NCBI RefSeq assembly: GCF_014699035.1
Contig: NZ_JACXAA010000002.1
Span: forward strand, 124,001 to 188,000
From: Spirosoma validum
GTDB taxonomy: Bacteria > Bacteroidota > Bacteroidia > Cytophagales > Spirosomataceae
DNA: 64,000 nucleotides
Direction of reading: 5' to 3'
Of this stretch, positions 16,578 through 25,436 are shown piece after piece. How positions within the stretch are numbered: position 1 is the stretch's first letter; each line of letters begins with the position of its first letter. Under the pieces are notes generated by a model, which made no database searches, had not been told where the DNA came from, and worked only from the letters and a program-made list of their open reading frames with translations. The position numbers and the translations under genes were made by a program.

Positions 16578-18062
16578 CTAATTCGTAGGTTCGCTGGATA
16601 ATACGCTGGTGGGTTCTGAGCGAACTTTATCCATGCGAATGGACAGTAAAACCTGTTTAAGCGGCCAGTTCTGGAGTTCGACGCGGGCGGCATCGCCATA
16701 CAGCAATTTGAGTTTGTCCTGAATACTACGTAGTCCGTAACCCCCATCCATATCGTCGGGGAAAGCCGGGCCATTGTCGTGGACGCACAGGTTTAAATCG
16801 CCAGCTTTTTCATAAATCCGGACATCGATACGTCCCATGTCAGCGCGTTTGGCAATGCCATGCTTAATCGCGTTTTCGACAATCGGTTGAAGCAGAAACT
16901 GTGGTAATTTCAGATCACTGAGGGCTGGATCGGAAACTTCGACGCTAAACGTAAGCCGGTTGCCGAAACGCACTTGTTCAACTTTCAAATATGTTTGGAC
17001 CATCTCCAGCTCATCCGCTAACGTAGCAAACAGTTCACCGGTACGTCCGGTAGAATAGCGGAAGAGTTTCGATAAAAGCAAGGTCATTTCTTCAGCTTTA
17101 TCCGGATCGTCGTGTACTAAACTGGCAATGCTGTTCAGCGAATTGTAGAGAAAATGCGGGTTAATTTTAGCCTGCAACGCATCCAATTCTGCACGGGTTT
17201 TTAATTTTTCCAGATTGAGCAATTGAAATTCCTGCTCCGAAAGTTTACGGGTTAATTGCCGGCCTTGTTGTAGAACATACAGGAAAAAATTGGCAATTAA
17301 CAGATCGCCGAACACGTAGACGTACCAGGCCGCCGTTTTCTCAATTCCGCCGGGTCGGCTGGCCAGAGCCTCAATATAAGGTCTGCCAAGGATCATATAT
17401 AAACCACTATTAACGAAGAAAAAACTAACTATAACGGCCAAACTAACGACGATGTGACGTTGCCACATTGACGGCAATTGGCGTGTAAGCCAACCAGATA
17501 AGGCCCATGTCAGCAAAAAGACAACGGCACCGTCGGTCATATTTTGCACGATCAGGAACCGATACAGACCCGCCATCAATGGGTCGTTTGTCGTGACAAT
17601 GAGGTTGGTGAAGTAAACGATGGCATTGCAGCCATAGATCAGCAAAGCGCCCAACAGCGCTCCGATGAGTGTGCCCCAACCCGGCTTTTGCAGAATCGTC
17701 GTTAGAGTTATAGGCTCGGCCCGGTCTGTGGTCGGGGGGCGGTATTTGCTACGTCCGGAGAAGTTGAACGTAGCGCCTTCCACATTAGCACCGCTTAGGT
17801 CGACGTCTTCCAGACCACAGAAATTGAGGTTTGCTTCATACAAATCGGCCTCGGCGAACGTAGCGCCTTCGAGATTTGAAAAACTTAGATCAGCCTGGCG
17901 GAGAATGGCTCCGCGGAAATTAGCCCGTCCGAGGTTCGAAAATCGGAAATCCGCCTGTGTCAGATCAAGACCGCTGAAATCGAATCCGGCCAGATCAGAG
18001 CCCATCATGTTAAGCCGTCGGCCATTTTTGCCAATCGTGCCGATAAGTTGTTCGCGAGTCAT
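16578..18062 (-). CDS. Sensor histidine kinase of LytS/YehU type with N-terminal pentapeptide repeats
   Basis: 494 residues. Residues about 20-103 are pentapeptide repeats (A-D-F, A-N-F, A-D-L, A-T-F at five-residue steps). Then four to five membrane helices (about 130-265), a helical linker, and a His_kinase domain with N-P-H-F-L-Y-N-S-L-N (His 303 as phosphoacceptor) and a HATPase with P-I-V-E-N-A-I-K-H-G. The kinase should phosphorylate the LytTR regulator encoded next. A pentapeptide solenoid in front of a LytS-type sensor is unusual; it would face the cytoplasm if helix count and the lack of a signal peptide are right. Function of the solenoid unknown. Confidence 0.93.
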   Translation of the reverse strand: MTREQLIGTIGKNGRRLNMMGSDLAGFDFSGLDLTQADFRFSNLGRANFRGAILRQADLSFSNLEGATFAEADLYEANLNFCGLEDVDLSGANVEGATFNFSGRSKYRPPTTDRAEPITLTTILQKPGWGTLIGALLGALLIYGCNAIVYFTNLIVTTNDPLMAGLYRFLIVQNMTDGAVVFLLTWALSGWLTRQLPSMWQRHIVVSLAVIVSFFFVNSGLYMILGRPYIEALASRPGGIEKTAAWYVYVFGDLLIANFFLYVLQQGRQLTRKLSEQEFQLLNLEKLKTRAELDALQAKINPHFLYNSLNSIASLVHDDPDKAEEMTLLLSKLFRYSTGRTGELFATLADELEMVQTYLKVEQVRFGNRLTFSVEVSDPALSDLKLPQFLLQPIVENAIKHGIAKRADMGRIDVRIYEKAGDLNLCVHDNGPAFPDDMDGGYGLRSIQDKLKLLYGDAARVELQNWPLKQVLLSIRMDKVRSEPTSVLSSEPTN

Positions 18063-18068
18063 GGAGGT

Positions 18069-18154
18069 ATAGTCAAGAGTCGTCAGTCGTTCGTCAAGAG
18101 TGATTCGTAACAGTCAGAATTCGCAGTCGTTTTTTACGATCGACTCCTGACTAT
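18069..18154. repeat. Imperfect inverted repeat in the gap before the kinase
   Basis: Arms 18069-18082 and 18141-18154 (14 bp, one mismatch) enclose a region with repeated CAGTCG/GTCAAGAG words. It fills most of the gap between the TPR-like gene and the kinase gene. Confidence 0.5.
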
Positions 18155-18167
18155 CAGCTAGCAACTT

Positions 18168-18878
18168 TTATTTACACTTCGCCAGAAGCGGTTCGATCTG
18201 CTTTTGCCCCCACATCGGCGCCAGATCGTTGGCTGGTTTAAATGTAGAAAATTTTTCAGTAGCCTGTTTCAACACTGGACAGGCATTACCGGGACCACCG
18301 CCGAACTGCTCGGGCGTATACATCAGCGACGAACCTTCGAGCACATATATACGAGGATTATTGGCATTCAGTGACTTAGCTTTTTCGAGCCCTGCCTGAA
18401 ACAGTGGCCCATATTGCTGCCAGCGGTTCATCGGATCAACGACCATGCGCGACTGAGCAATGTACGCCTTCAGAACAGCCAGTTCGTCATTGTCGGGGGC
18501 AATGGCTTCAGCCGCTTTCAGGTTCTTGTCGGCCTGATCGAGGTATTTGTCTTTCTCCGTTTCGTCTTTGCCCATAAATCCCAGATAAACGTAACTCAAA
18601 CTGGCGTAATAGCGTGGCAGCCATTCCTTTGGTTCGGCGTTGGCAATTCGTTCAAATTGGTTAGCCGAAGCCAAAATGTCAGAAACCGGCGACTTTTCAC
18701 TACGTGATTGCATCGTACTGATAGCCTGGCTCATGGCCTGTTTATACTGGTCTGACCCGGTCTGGATGGACCCAGTCTGGATGGACCCGGCTGAAGTTGA
18801 CCCGGTCTGGATTGGCTGTGCCCAGACAGGACTGGTGGCGACAAGAGCTGTAATGGCGAGAATAAGAATGGTTTTCAT
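18168..18878 (-). CDS. Exported TPR-like hypothetical protein
   Basis: 236 residues with a signal peptide (about 1-20). After it come short repeats I-Q-T-G-S, encoded by four 15-base DNA repeats at 18754-18813. The rest is helical with TPR-like spacing (W-L-P-R-Y-Y-A-S-L-S-Y-V-Y-L-G-F, A-D-K-N-L-K-A-A-E-A-I-A-P-D-N-D-E-L-A-V-L-K-A-Y). Probably periplasmic. It is the third gene of a unit: TonB receptor, NTF2-like protein (17 bases), this gene (30 bases). Function unknown. Confidence 0.8.
   Translation of the reverse strand: MKTILILAITALVATSPVWAQPIQTGSTSAGSIQTGSIQTGSDQYKQAMSQAISTMQSRSEKSPVSDILASANQFERIANAEPKEWLPRYYASLSYVYLGFMGKDETEKDKYLDQADKNLKAAEAIAPDNDELAVLKAYIAQSRMVVDPMNRWQQYGPLFQAGLEKAKSLNANNPRIYVLEGSSLMYTPEQFGGGPGNACPVLKQATEKFSTFKPANDLAPMWGQKQIEPLLAKCK
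18754..18813. repeat. Four tandem 15-bp repeats within the TPR-like gene
   Basis: Units at 18754, 18769, 18784 and 18799 are close copies of GACCCGGTCTGGATG; the third is more diverged. Each encodes one I-Q-T-G-S unit (minus strand) and keeps frame, so copy number could vary without breaking the gene. Confidence 0.85.
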
Positions 18879-18908
18879 GGGAGTTAACTGGATTTATTAC
18901 GTGATCGA

Positions 18909-19388
18909 TTACTTACTTTTAAAGGCCATGAGAATGCGTTGGAACAGACTTGGCTTTTGAACGCGGCAATTATGAAAAGCCCGAATTTTCCACTCGCCGG
19001 TTGCTTTCGTCAGAATCGTAGTCTGGATGGACAATCGATCCAAGGGCGGCTTTTTCTGGAAACGTAACTGAACCGTTCCCGTTGAATGCATCAGAGCAAT
19101 TGTGGGACTCAGAAAAGAAATAGTTGGTTGGTTTGAACCCAGGTGCATTGTAGACCCTCTGAGTGCCCACGAATCGAACAATTCCTGATGAATCTGCTCG
19201 TTTTCCTGCCGACCTTTTATGTGCTGACCGGCAAACGTTACGTAGTCGCAGTCGTCGGTTAGGTGGCTGGCATAAGTTTTTGCATCGCCCGCATTCCAGG
19301 CAGCGGCCAGTTTGCCAACTACCTGACGAATAGCGGCTTCTTCCACTTTTAGCACAACTGGCTGAGTTGGCTTTACGTTTGTTTTCAT
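18909..19388 (-). CDS. NTF2-like SgcJ/EcaC (SnoaL-type) family protein
   Basis: 159 residues. A-W-N-A-G-D-A-K-T-Y-A-S-H-L-T-D-D-C-D-Y-V at about 31-51, G-R-Q-E-N-E-Q-I-H, and a C-terminal W-K-I-R-A-F-H-N-C-R strand are typical of the DUF4440/SgcJ-type NTF2 fold. Members bind or convert small hydrophobic compounds; the activity here is unknown. No signal peptide, so cytoplasmic. Starts 17 bases after the TonB receptor stop. Confidence 0.86.
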   Translation of the reverse strand: MKTNVKPTQPVVLKVEEAAIRQVVGKLAAAWNAGDAKTYASHLTDDCDYVTFAGQHIKGRQENEQIHQELFDSWALRGSTMHLGSNQPTISFLSPTIALMHSTGTVQLRFQKKPPLDRLSIQTTILTKATGEWKIRAFHNCRVQKPSLFQRILMAFKSK

Positions 19389-19405
19389 GATCTGCTTTTC
19401 AGAAC

Positions 19406-21580
19406 TTACAAGTCATTTACGTTCACTTTCGCTTTTTTCGAGAGCATGATCATGCCCCCAACAAAGAAGCTTCGGTACGACTGCGGCCCAACGGCGTAGC
19501 GCGTTTGGCCTGGTCCGCCATTGCGGTCAGGGGTGTAACGGTACGTAAACACATTATGCGTATTCAGGATGTTATCGACCGACGTGTACAGTACGACCAG
19601 ATTCTTCTTGATCCGGGTAATGTGGCTGGCCGAGAAACTCAGGTTATTGACCATTGGCGTCCGGTCGGCGAGGAAGTTCTCATTGGTCGGATTGTAGTAC
19701 GGACGACCGCTGCTGATGGTATACGTTAAGCCCATGTTGGTGCTGATCTTTTCGAAATACCGTTTGCCGATCAGACTGATGTTGTGATTCGAGATGAACG
19801 TGGGTGTTGCGGCCACTGCAAACTGTTGAAACAGACGCTTCGAATCAACGTAGCTATATGTAACCCAATAGTCAAGTCCTTTGATGGTTTTCTGATCGCG
19901 CCAAAAAATATCAAAACCCTGTGCGTATCCATTCCCTGAGTTATCAGTGCGACCTATTGGAAAACGGTATGGATTGGCGTCATGAGGTTGCCCGGTGAAC
20001 TCACGAACCAATTGCGCGTAGTTTTTGTAGAACGTCTCAACCCGGAACGTTCGCTTGTTTTTGATGATCTGATAGTTCAGAATCAGGTGGTCGGCACGTT
20101 CGTAATTCAGCGACGTATTGTGGTACAGATAGCGATAATCCGGTGTTTGGTAGAACTGGCCATAGGCTAGCGACACCTGGCTGAACGTGCCCGTTTTGTA
20201 AGCCATCGAGATACGGGGAGCCAGATTGAAGCGGCTGATGACCGACGAATATTCGCCCCGAAGACCCAACTGAACGGCTAAATTTCGACCAAGATATGTT
20301 TGTGACTCAACGAACACGGCGCCATAATTGTCGTGCAACGCATACTGAGTGCCCGCCACCGCATTTCGATACGTAACGCGACTGGCTTCTGTCCCGAGCA
20401 GCAGTGAATTATTGGCCGGAAGTAAACGGGTCAAAACAGCCCGGCCCTGTAAGCGTTCACTCGACCGGCCAAAATCATAGACATCGAACGTAGTGGCATC
20501 CGTATCATAACTGTAAGATAGTCCTGAGTTGAGCGACCAACGCCCTCCAGCCCAACTATCGGTATACGTACTGGTTGTGAAAAAGTTGCCGTTCCGTTGA
20601 TTGAAAGCCGTTTTACCTGTTTCATTCGATGGATCGATAAAGTTCATACCCAGGCGACTGTTCGAATACATACCGTAGAATTTGAGCATACCCGTTTTGC
20701 TGGGTTGCAACCGATACGTTAATGATGAGCCCGCAAATTCCGGTACGTGGGTCCAGTCCATATTCTGCCGAACCAGACTAAACAGCGGTTTTAAATTACC
20801 ATAGTAACCCGTGGCCGAAATCGACGAATTCTCCGTTGCATGATCGTAGCTAAGTGCTGCATTGGCCAGATTGATACTTACCCCAAGCCCTTCGTTCTGC
20901 GTTTTATCGGTTGTGTTGAGTAGCAATACCGAGGAGAGTGCCTGACCGTACTGCGCCGAATAACCGCCGGTGCTAAACGACGTACCTTTAAACATGAAGG
21001 GCTGAAACCGTCCCCGCGATTGTAGGTCAGGCATCGAGCTGAAATACGGATTCTGTACAATCATGCCGTCAATAACCACTTTAGCTTCTTCGCCCGAGCC
21101 GCCCCGCACGAATAAGCCGGTTTGTTCGCCCACGCGTTGTGTACCCGGCAGCAGGTTCATGGCGGCCGTGATATCAGCGTTAGCGCCTGCGGTCGTGACA
21201 ATGTCCATCGGTTTGAGCATCGTCATGCGTTTTTCGTCGGAGGCTTCAAACGATCCGGCTGTAATTACCACCGTGTTCAATTCGTTAGCCGTTTCGGTCA
21301 GGCGGATGGTAAAGGGCGTGCTTTGGCCAATCGAGATTTTTTTGCTGAACGGCTCGTAACCGATATAAGACACGAGTAACGTAGCAGTATCTTTAGCGGA
21401 TGTAAAGCGGAAATTTCCGGTACTGTCGGTGTTAGCGCCGTCATACGTTCCCTGGAGAAACACGTTGGCTCCCGGTAAGGCACGGCCCTTCTGATCCATC
21501 ACCCGACCGGTTAGGGTGCTTTGAGCGGAGGCAGATAACGTAACACCCAGGAGTAAAAAGAGGAAGTAAACTGGTTTCAT
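19406..21580 (-). CDS. TonB-dependent outer-membrane receptor
   Basis: 724 residues. Signal peptide (about 1-19), carboxypeptidase-regulatory-like domain (about 22-105, G-R-V-M-D-Q-K-G-R-A-L-P-G-A-N-V-F-L), plug domain with D-I-T-A-A-M-N-L-L-P-G-T-Q-R-V and V-I-D-G-M-I-V-Q-N-P, and a C-terminal beta-barrel with many alternating aromatic strands. It is a stand-alone TonB receptor without a SusD partner, so not of the SusC type. The transported ligand is unknown. It heads the unit with the NTF2-like and TPR-like genes. Confidence 0.92.
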   Translation of the reverse strand: MKPVYFLFLLLGVTLSASAQSTLTGRVMDQKGRALPGANVFLQGTYDGANTDSTGNFRFTSAKDTATLLVSYIGYEPFSKKISIGQSTPFTIRLTETANELNTVVITAGSFEASDEKRMTMLKPMDIVTTAGANADITAAMNLLPGTQRVGEQTGLFVRGGSGEEAKVVIDGMIVQNPYFSSMPDLQSRGRFQPFMFKGTSFSTGGYSAQYGQALSSVLLLNTTDKTQNEGLGVSINLANAALSYDHATENSSISATGYYGNLKPLFSLVRQNMDWTHVPEFAGSSLTYRLQPSKTGMLKFYGMYSNSRLGMNFIDPSNETGKTAFNQRNGNFFTTSTYTDSWAGGRWSLNSGLSYSYDTDATTFDVYDFGRSSERLQGRAVLTRLLPANNSLLLGTEASRVTYRNAVAGTQYALHDNYGAVFVESQTYLGRNLAVQLGLRGEYSSVISRFNLAPRISMAYKTGTFSQVSLAYGQFYQTPDYRYLYHNTSLNYERADHLILNYQIIKNKRTFRVETFYKNYAQLVREFTGQPHDANPYRFPIGRTDNSGNGYAQGFDIFWRDQKTIKGLDYWVTYSYVDSKRLFQQFAVAATPTFISNHNISLIGKRYFEKISTNMGLTYTISSGRPYYNPTNENFLADRTPMVNNLSFSASHITRIKKNLVVLYTSVDNILNTHNVFTYRYTPDRNGGPGQTRYAVGPQSYRSFFVGGMIMLSKKAKVNVNDL

Positions 21581-21747
21581 GATAGTCCGGCGATGCAGTG
21601 ATTGGCGATTGGATGAATCAAAACTAGTACGTCCAAGAGCCGTCCGGCCGCCTTTTCCGACGAATCCCGAAAACGATGGGGTGAAATAGGGTAGAAGAGA
21701 GATAAAGTTATTTTGTAGTATTGACTTTCAATTGCAATTCTTCCGTT

Positions 21748-22386
21748 ATGAGTACTCGTGATCAACTGCTGACTCGTATCCGTCAGAACAAACCCGAACC
21801 GTTACCGCTACCCGATGTGCCTACCTTCGTCAACGAATCCGACGATCAGTTCGCGCGATTCCGCGATGCGCTGGCGTTCGTAGGCGGGAAACTGCTGGAA
21901 TTAAATCCCGGCGATTCATTGGGCGAACAATTACGTCAGGCGTTCCCGGATGCCGAACGTATTGCCTCATCGGTACCAATCCCCGAATTTAAACTGGTTT
22001 CTATAGACACAGAAACCGATAAAATGGTGATCGAGCAGATTGATCTGGCAGTGCTGAAAGGTGAATTTGTTGTGGCCGAAAATGGCGCAGTCTGGCTTCC
22101 CGAACCGAATATGCTCAACCGGTCGCTGCCTTTCATTACGCAGCATCTGGTGCTTGTTGTCGATCGAAGCACGCTGGTTCCGAATATGCACGTAGCGTAC
22201 CAGCACGTTGATCGGAATTCGCTTACCTATGGGACGTTTATCTGCGGTCCATCGAAAACGGCGGATATTGAGCAGTCGTTAGTCGTGGGTGCGCATGGAG
22301 CGCGTAGCCTGACGATTGTGCTGACGACTGAGAATAGACGAAAGACAAACGACAAAGATACTGTGCCGTCCGATCCTCATATCTGA
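21748..22386 (+). CDS. lutC: LutC/YkgG family LUD-domain protein
   Basis: 212 residues from the ATG at 21748 (a TTG at 21721 is less likely). R-D-Q-L-L-T-R-I-R near the start, G-E-F-V-V-A-E-N-G-A-V-W-L, and F-I-C-G-P-S-K-T-A-D-I-E-Q-S-L-V-V-G-A-H-G-A-R are the LUD family core. LutC is the third subunit of the LutABC L-lactate oxidation complex. No lutA or lutB gene lies next to it here. It is divergent from the TonB receptor. The last 20 residues look non-conserved. Confidence 0.88.
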   Translation: MSTRDQLLTRIRQNKPEPLPLPDVPTFVNESDDQFARFRDALAFVGGKLLELNPGDSLGEQLRQAFPDAERIASSVPIPEFKLVSIDTETDKMVIEQIDLAVLKGEFVVAENGAVWLPEPNMLNRSLPFITQHLVLVVDRSTLVPNMHVAYQHVDRNSLTYGTFICGPSKTADIEQSLVVGAHGARSLTIVLTTENRRKTNDKDTVPSDPHI

Positions 22387-22387
22387 C

Positions 22388-22445
22388 GTGTACGGTTTCT
22401 CAAAACCGAACGCTTCTCTTGTTTTGGTTTTAAGAAACCGCACAC
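22388..22445 (+). terminator. Hairpin after lutC
   Basis: Two 20-base arms (22388-22407 and 22426-22445) pair with two mismatches that would be G-U in RNA, starting 2 bases after the lutC stop. No T-run follows directly, so termination is likely but not certain. Confidence 0.6.
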
Positions 22446-22585
22446 ATCGGTTAGACGTAACCAGCTTCACATACGAAAAAATGGCTGGCTTTTTTAAGAA
22501 TCTTTTCTGTTTGCTTTTTCTTCTCTTTTTAAAGGCAACATTTGTCTTTACACATTGTTAGTGACATAACAAACGTTCGCATCCC

Positions 22586-23152
22586 TTGACTACTACGTTG
22601 GTTACCTTTCCACTTGCTGTTGGTCAGTTACGTCCCTGGCGTGAGGGCGACGAGGACTCGTTAGTGCATCATGCCAGCAGTCGACGCATCTGGAATAACG
22701 TTCGCGATTTTTTCCCGCACCCTTATACGCCCCGCGACGCGAATTCATGGGTACGTTCGAATCGATCGTATCAGCAACCGAACAATCTGGCCATTGAGAT
22801 CGATGGGCAGGCAGTAGGCAACATTGGCTTTACCGTGAAAGACGACATCTATCGGTACAACGCCGAAATCGGCTACTGGCTGGGCGAAGATTACTGGCGT
22901 CGGGGAGTTATGAGCGAAGCCTTACCGATCATGACCAGTTACATCTTCAAAAATTTTCAGGTCAACCGAATTTTTGCCTGTGTGCTGGAAGGAAATATCG
23001 GCTCAATGCGTGTTCTGGAATCCGCTGGCTATCGACACGAAGCGATCCATCGGAAAGCAGCTGTTAAAAATAATCAGTACCTGGATGAACATATTTTTGC
23101 TATGCTTCGGTCCGACTATCGGGCGCTAAATCAATCAGTTAACGAGTATTAA
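22586..23152 (+). CDS. GNAT family N-acetyltransferase, RimJ/RimL type
   Basis: 188 residues from a TTG start at 22586; there is no in-frame ATG before the domain. L-R-P-W-R-E-G-D-E-D near the start, N-I-G-F-T, then E-I-G-Y-W-L-G-E-D-Y-W-R-R-G-V-M-S-E-A are the RimJ/RimL-like acetyl-CoA-binding pattern, followed by A-C-V-L-E-G-N-I-G-S-M-R-V-L-E-S-A-G-Y. It transfers acetyl groups to protein N-termini or small amines; the target is unknown. Cytoplasmic. Confidence 0.88.
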   Translation: MTTTLVTFPLAVGQLRPWREGDEDSLVHHASSRRIWNNVRDFFPHPYTPRDANSWVRSNRSYQQPNNLAIEIDGQAVGNIGFTVKDDIYRYNAEIGYWLGEDYWRRGVMSEALPIMTSYIFKNFQVNRIFACVLEGNIGSMRVLESAGYRHEAIHRKAAVKNNQYLDEHIFAMLRSDYRALNQSVNEY

Positions 23153-23275
23153 CAGACAATTGACGCGGAGAAGCCAGGTGACGGGCGAAAGTCAATTGGC
23201 AATTATTACTGAACAATGCCCCATTTTTGTGATTATTCAGATCCTTCTATGACCGCTCCGGCGGACGTACAAGAT

Positions 23276-23998
23276 ATGCCGAAGATCGTCATTGCCATCG
23301 ACGGATATTCCAGTTGCGGAAAGAGCACTACGGCCAAAGCTGTGGCAGCCCGACTCGGTTACGGTTATATTGATACCGGTGCCATGTACCGCGCGGTAAG
23401 TCTGTTTTTTATTCAGGAGCGCGTTTTGCTCTCCAGCCAGCGGGATGTCGTGCTGGCTCTGGAGCGGATTCACATCGCGTTTAAACATAACTCCCGTACG
23501 GGTAAGAACGAAACCTGTCTGAACGGGCTGAACGTGGAGGAGGAAATCCGAAAAATGTATATCTCCAACATCGTCAGCGAGGTGAGCGCCATTCCTGAAG
23601 TACGCTGGGCACTGGTAGCACAGCAGCAGAAAATGGGTCGTCGGCGGGGCGTTGTTATGGATGGCCGTGACATCGGTACGAAGGTTTTTCCGGATGCTGA
23701 AGTGAAAGTATTCATGACGGCCGATACGTATACCCGCGCCCGACGCCGACAGCAGGAGCTACTCGAAAAAGGCGAAATGGTCAACCTGGAAGAGATTATC
23801 CAGAACCTCGAAAAACGGGATCTGATTGACACCACCCGTGCCGAAAGTCCATTGGTACAGGCTCCCGACGCCGAACTGCTCGATACGTCCCACATGGCCA
23901 TTGAAGAGCAGGTCGATTGGGTAATCGAACTAGCCGACCGGAAAATGGCTGAACTCCATCGAATAAGCGACCGGAAAAAAGTAAAGAGCGAAGATTAA
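23276..23998 (+). CDS. cmk: Cytidylate kinase
   Basis: 240 residues from the ATG at 23276; starts at 23216 and 23249 are also in frame, but the family begins at M-P-K-I-V-I-A-I-D-G. The P-loop G-Y-S-S-C-G-K-S-T, D-T-G-A-M-Y-R-A, V-M-D-G-R-D-I-G-T-K-V-F-P and R-A-R-R-R are Cmk signatures. It phosphorylates CMP and dCMP for nucleotide synthesis. A bidirectional hairpin follows. Confidence 0.95.
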   Translation: MPKIVIAIDGYSSCGKSTTAKAVAARLGYGYIDTGAMYRAVSLFFIQERVLLSSQRDVVLALERIHIAFKHNSRTGKNETCLNGLNVEEEIRKMYISNIVSEVSAIPEVRWALVAQQQKMGRRRGVVMDGRDIGTKVFPDAEVKVFMTADTYTRARRRQQELLEKGEMVNLEEIIQNLEKRDLIDTTRAESPLVQAPDAELLDTSHMAIEEQVDWVIELADRKMAELHRISDRKKVKSED

Positions 23999-24039
23999 AC
24001 GACAAAGGCCATAACCGCAGAGTTATGGCCTTTGTCGTT
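23998..24039. terminator. Bidirectional terminator between cmk and the barrel gene
   Basis: A perfect 18-bp inverted repeat (23998-24015 with 24022-24039) with a 6-nt loop overlaps the cmk stop codon. It lies between convergent genes and can stop both. Confidence 0.75.
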
Positions 24040-24072
24040 ATTAGCAGTTTATTCCTCAACATGCGAATCGGC

Positions 24073-24693
24073 TCAAAAGGCGTATCCCAGACTAACACCC
24101 GTCCGAAAATCCAGCATCAGATAATCCCGCCCAGAGTCTGACGTTACGGTGCTGTAGCGCATGGTGTGCTCATAAGACGTTAGCGCAGCGGGCATCGAGC
24201 CCATGCCATGCGCAAGCTCCACAACGAACCCTCGCCTGGCTACCCACACGTAGCCAATCGTTACGCCAAAACCGATGGACTGAACCTTGATTTCGTCAAG
24301 AGCCATAGGATTGCCCGGTCCTGTTCCGACTTCATTAACGTACCGCAAGGTTCGTGCCTTTAGGTAAAGACCCACGAAAAAGCCGGTTGGGTGTCCCCTT
24401 GTTAGCAGAAGACCTGTCTTTGCCGTGTAGAACTTTCCCTCGATAGTCGCATTGGCGAACTTCGAATCCTTCGTCACACTGCCAAACGACCACCAGCGCA
24501 CACTGGTACGTAGTGCAAACCGACGTGTTAAAGCTCGCTCGTAAAACAAAGAGATGGGTGCTAGTAGGTTTGTTTTCAGTACGTTCGGGCGAGTCCATAT
24601 TCGGGTTGTATCCTGCGCGTAGACAGATTTCCAGGCAGTAATCGAAACCAAAAGAATGGCTGTGGTCATCCATCTACTATAAAAGTGCTGCAT
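24073..24693 (-). CDS. Exported barrel-like protein (DUF3575-like)
   Basis: 206 residues from the ATG at 24693, chosen because it begins a signal peptide (A-V-Y-A region; a start at 24768 overlaps the upstream gene). Alternating strands (L-K-T-N-L-L-A-P-I-S-L-F-Y-E-R-A, F-F-V-G-L-Y-L-K, G-F-V-V-E-L-A-H-G-M-G) and a C-terminal Y-A-F fit a small outer-membrane beta-barrel. The same features occur in the upstream neighbour, and both begin with T-R-P-N/V-V-(L/I)-K-T-N-L. Confidence 0.72.
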   Translation of the reverse strand: MQHFYSRWMTTAILLVSITAWKSVYAQDTTRIWTRPNVLKTNLLAPISLFYERALTRRFALRTSVRWWSFGSVTKDSKFANATIEGKFYTAKTGLLLTRGHPTGFFVGLYLKARTLRYVNEVGTGPGNPMALDEIKVQSIGFGVTIGYVWVARRGFVVELAHGMGSMPAALTSYEHTMRYSTVTSDSGRDYLMLDFRTGVSLGYAF

Positions 24694-24751
24694 GCTGATT
24701 GAGCGTTTTTTATGAGGCTGGTTTTTGTAAAGTGTATGACCAGTCAATACG

Positions 24752-25360
24752 TTAGAAAGCGAACCCAATGCAAATGCCCGGTCGGATGTCCAGTTGATAA
24801 TCCTGTGGCTTTGGTTCAGTTGAGTACGTGTTAAGGGTTACCTGACTATCGATAATTGGGAAGTAACCCACGCCCAGGAAGGCATCTATCGTTAATCCCC
24901 ATCGATTGATGAATTGCGCACCGGTCACTGCCCCGCCCCCAAACATGGAGTACGTTGTGATCCTGTTGGGTGTGCTGGCAAAGATTCCAATCTTTTCTTC
25001 TTTTACTGTTCGATATTTGAGATAAGGACCCACGTAAAAACCTCTGGGAGCCGGGCGTCGCACGGTGGAAGCGGTTTTTTTTATATAAAAACAATAGTCG
25101 GCGGTCAGGCTAAAGAAACGACTCCTGTCGAAAAGGCCGAGCCTAACTCCCTGAACGCTAATCTGAATACTCCGGCGCAGCATCACTGGAATCTCTACGA
25201 GTCCCGAAAATGGGCCAGTTAGGTTTGTCTTGATCACGACCGGACGGGTTACCCGGCGGATAGAGTCCTGAGCACGCAACGGTGTAATCAGAAGTGGCTG
25301 ACTCAACAACCATAGAAAACTGCACGTGGCAATTGATTTTATAGAAATGGTACGATTCAT
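24752..25360 (-). CDS. Exported barrel-like protein (DUF3575-like), tandem paralogue
   Basis: 202 residues with a signal peptide (about 1-30). Shared with its neighbour downstream: V-V-I-K-T-N-L-T-G-P near residue 42, a G-F-Y-V-G-P-Y-L-K strand, and the C-terminal D-I-R-P-G-I-C-I-G-F-A-F. It is most likely an outer-membrane barrel. The gap to the second gene is 58 bases, so the two are probably one transcript. Function unknown. Confidence 0.72.
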   Translation of the reverse strand: MNRTISIKSIATCSFLWLLSQPLLITPLRAQDSIRRVTRPVVIKTNLTGPFSGLVEIPVMLRRSIQISVQGVRLGLFDRSRFFSLTADYCFYIKKTASTVRRPAPRGFYVGPYLKYRTVKEEKIGIFASTPNRITTYSMFGGGAVTGAQFINRWGLTIDAFLGVGYFPIIDSQVTLNTYSTEPKPQDYQLDIRPGICIGFAF

Positions 25361-25436
25361 GATGTGGAGAAGATACTAGTTGATGAAACGCTGCCTACAA
25401 CCCAACTTGTTGCAATCGGGTAGTGCCTGCGCCGAC

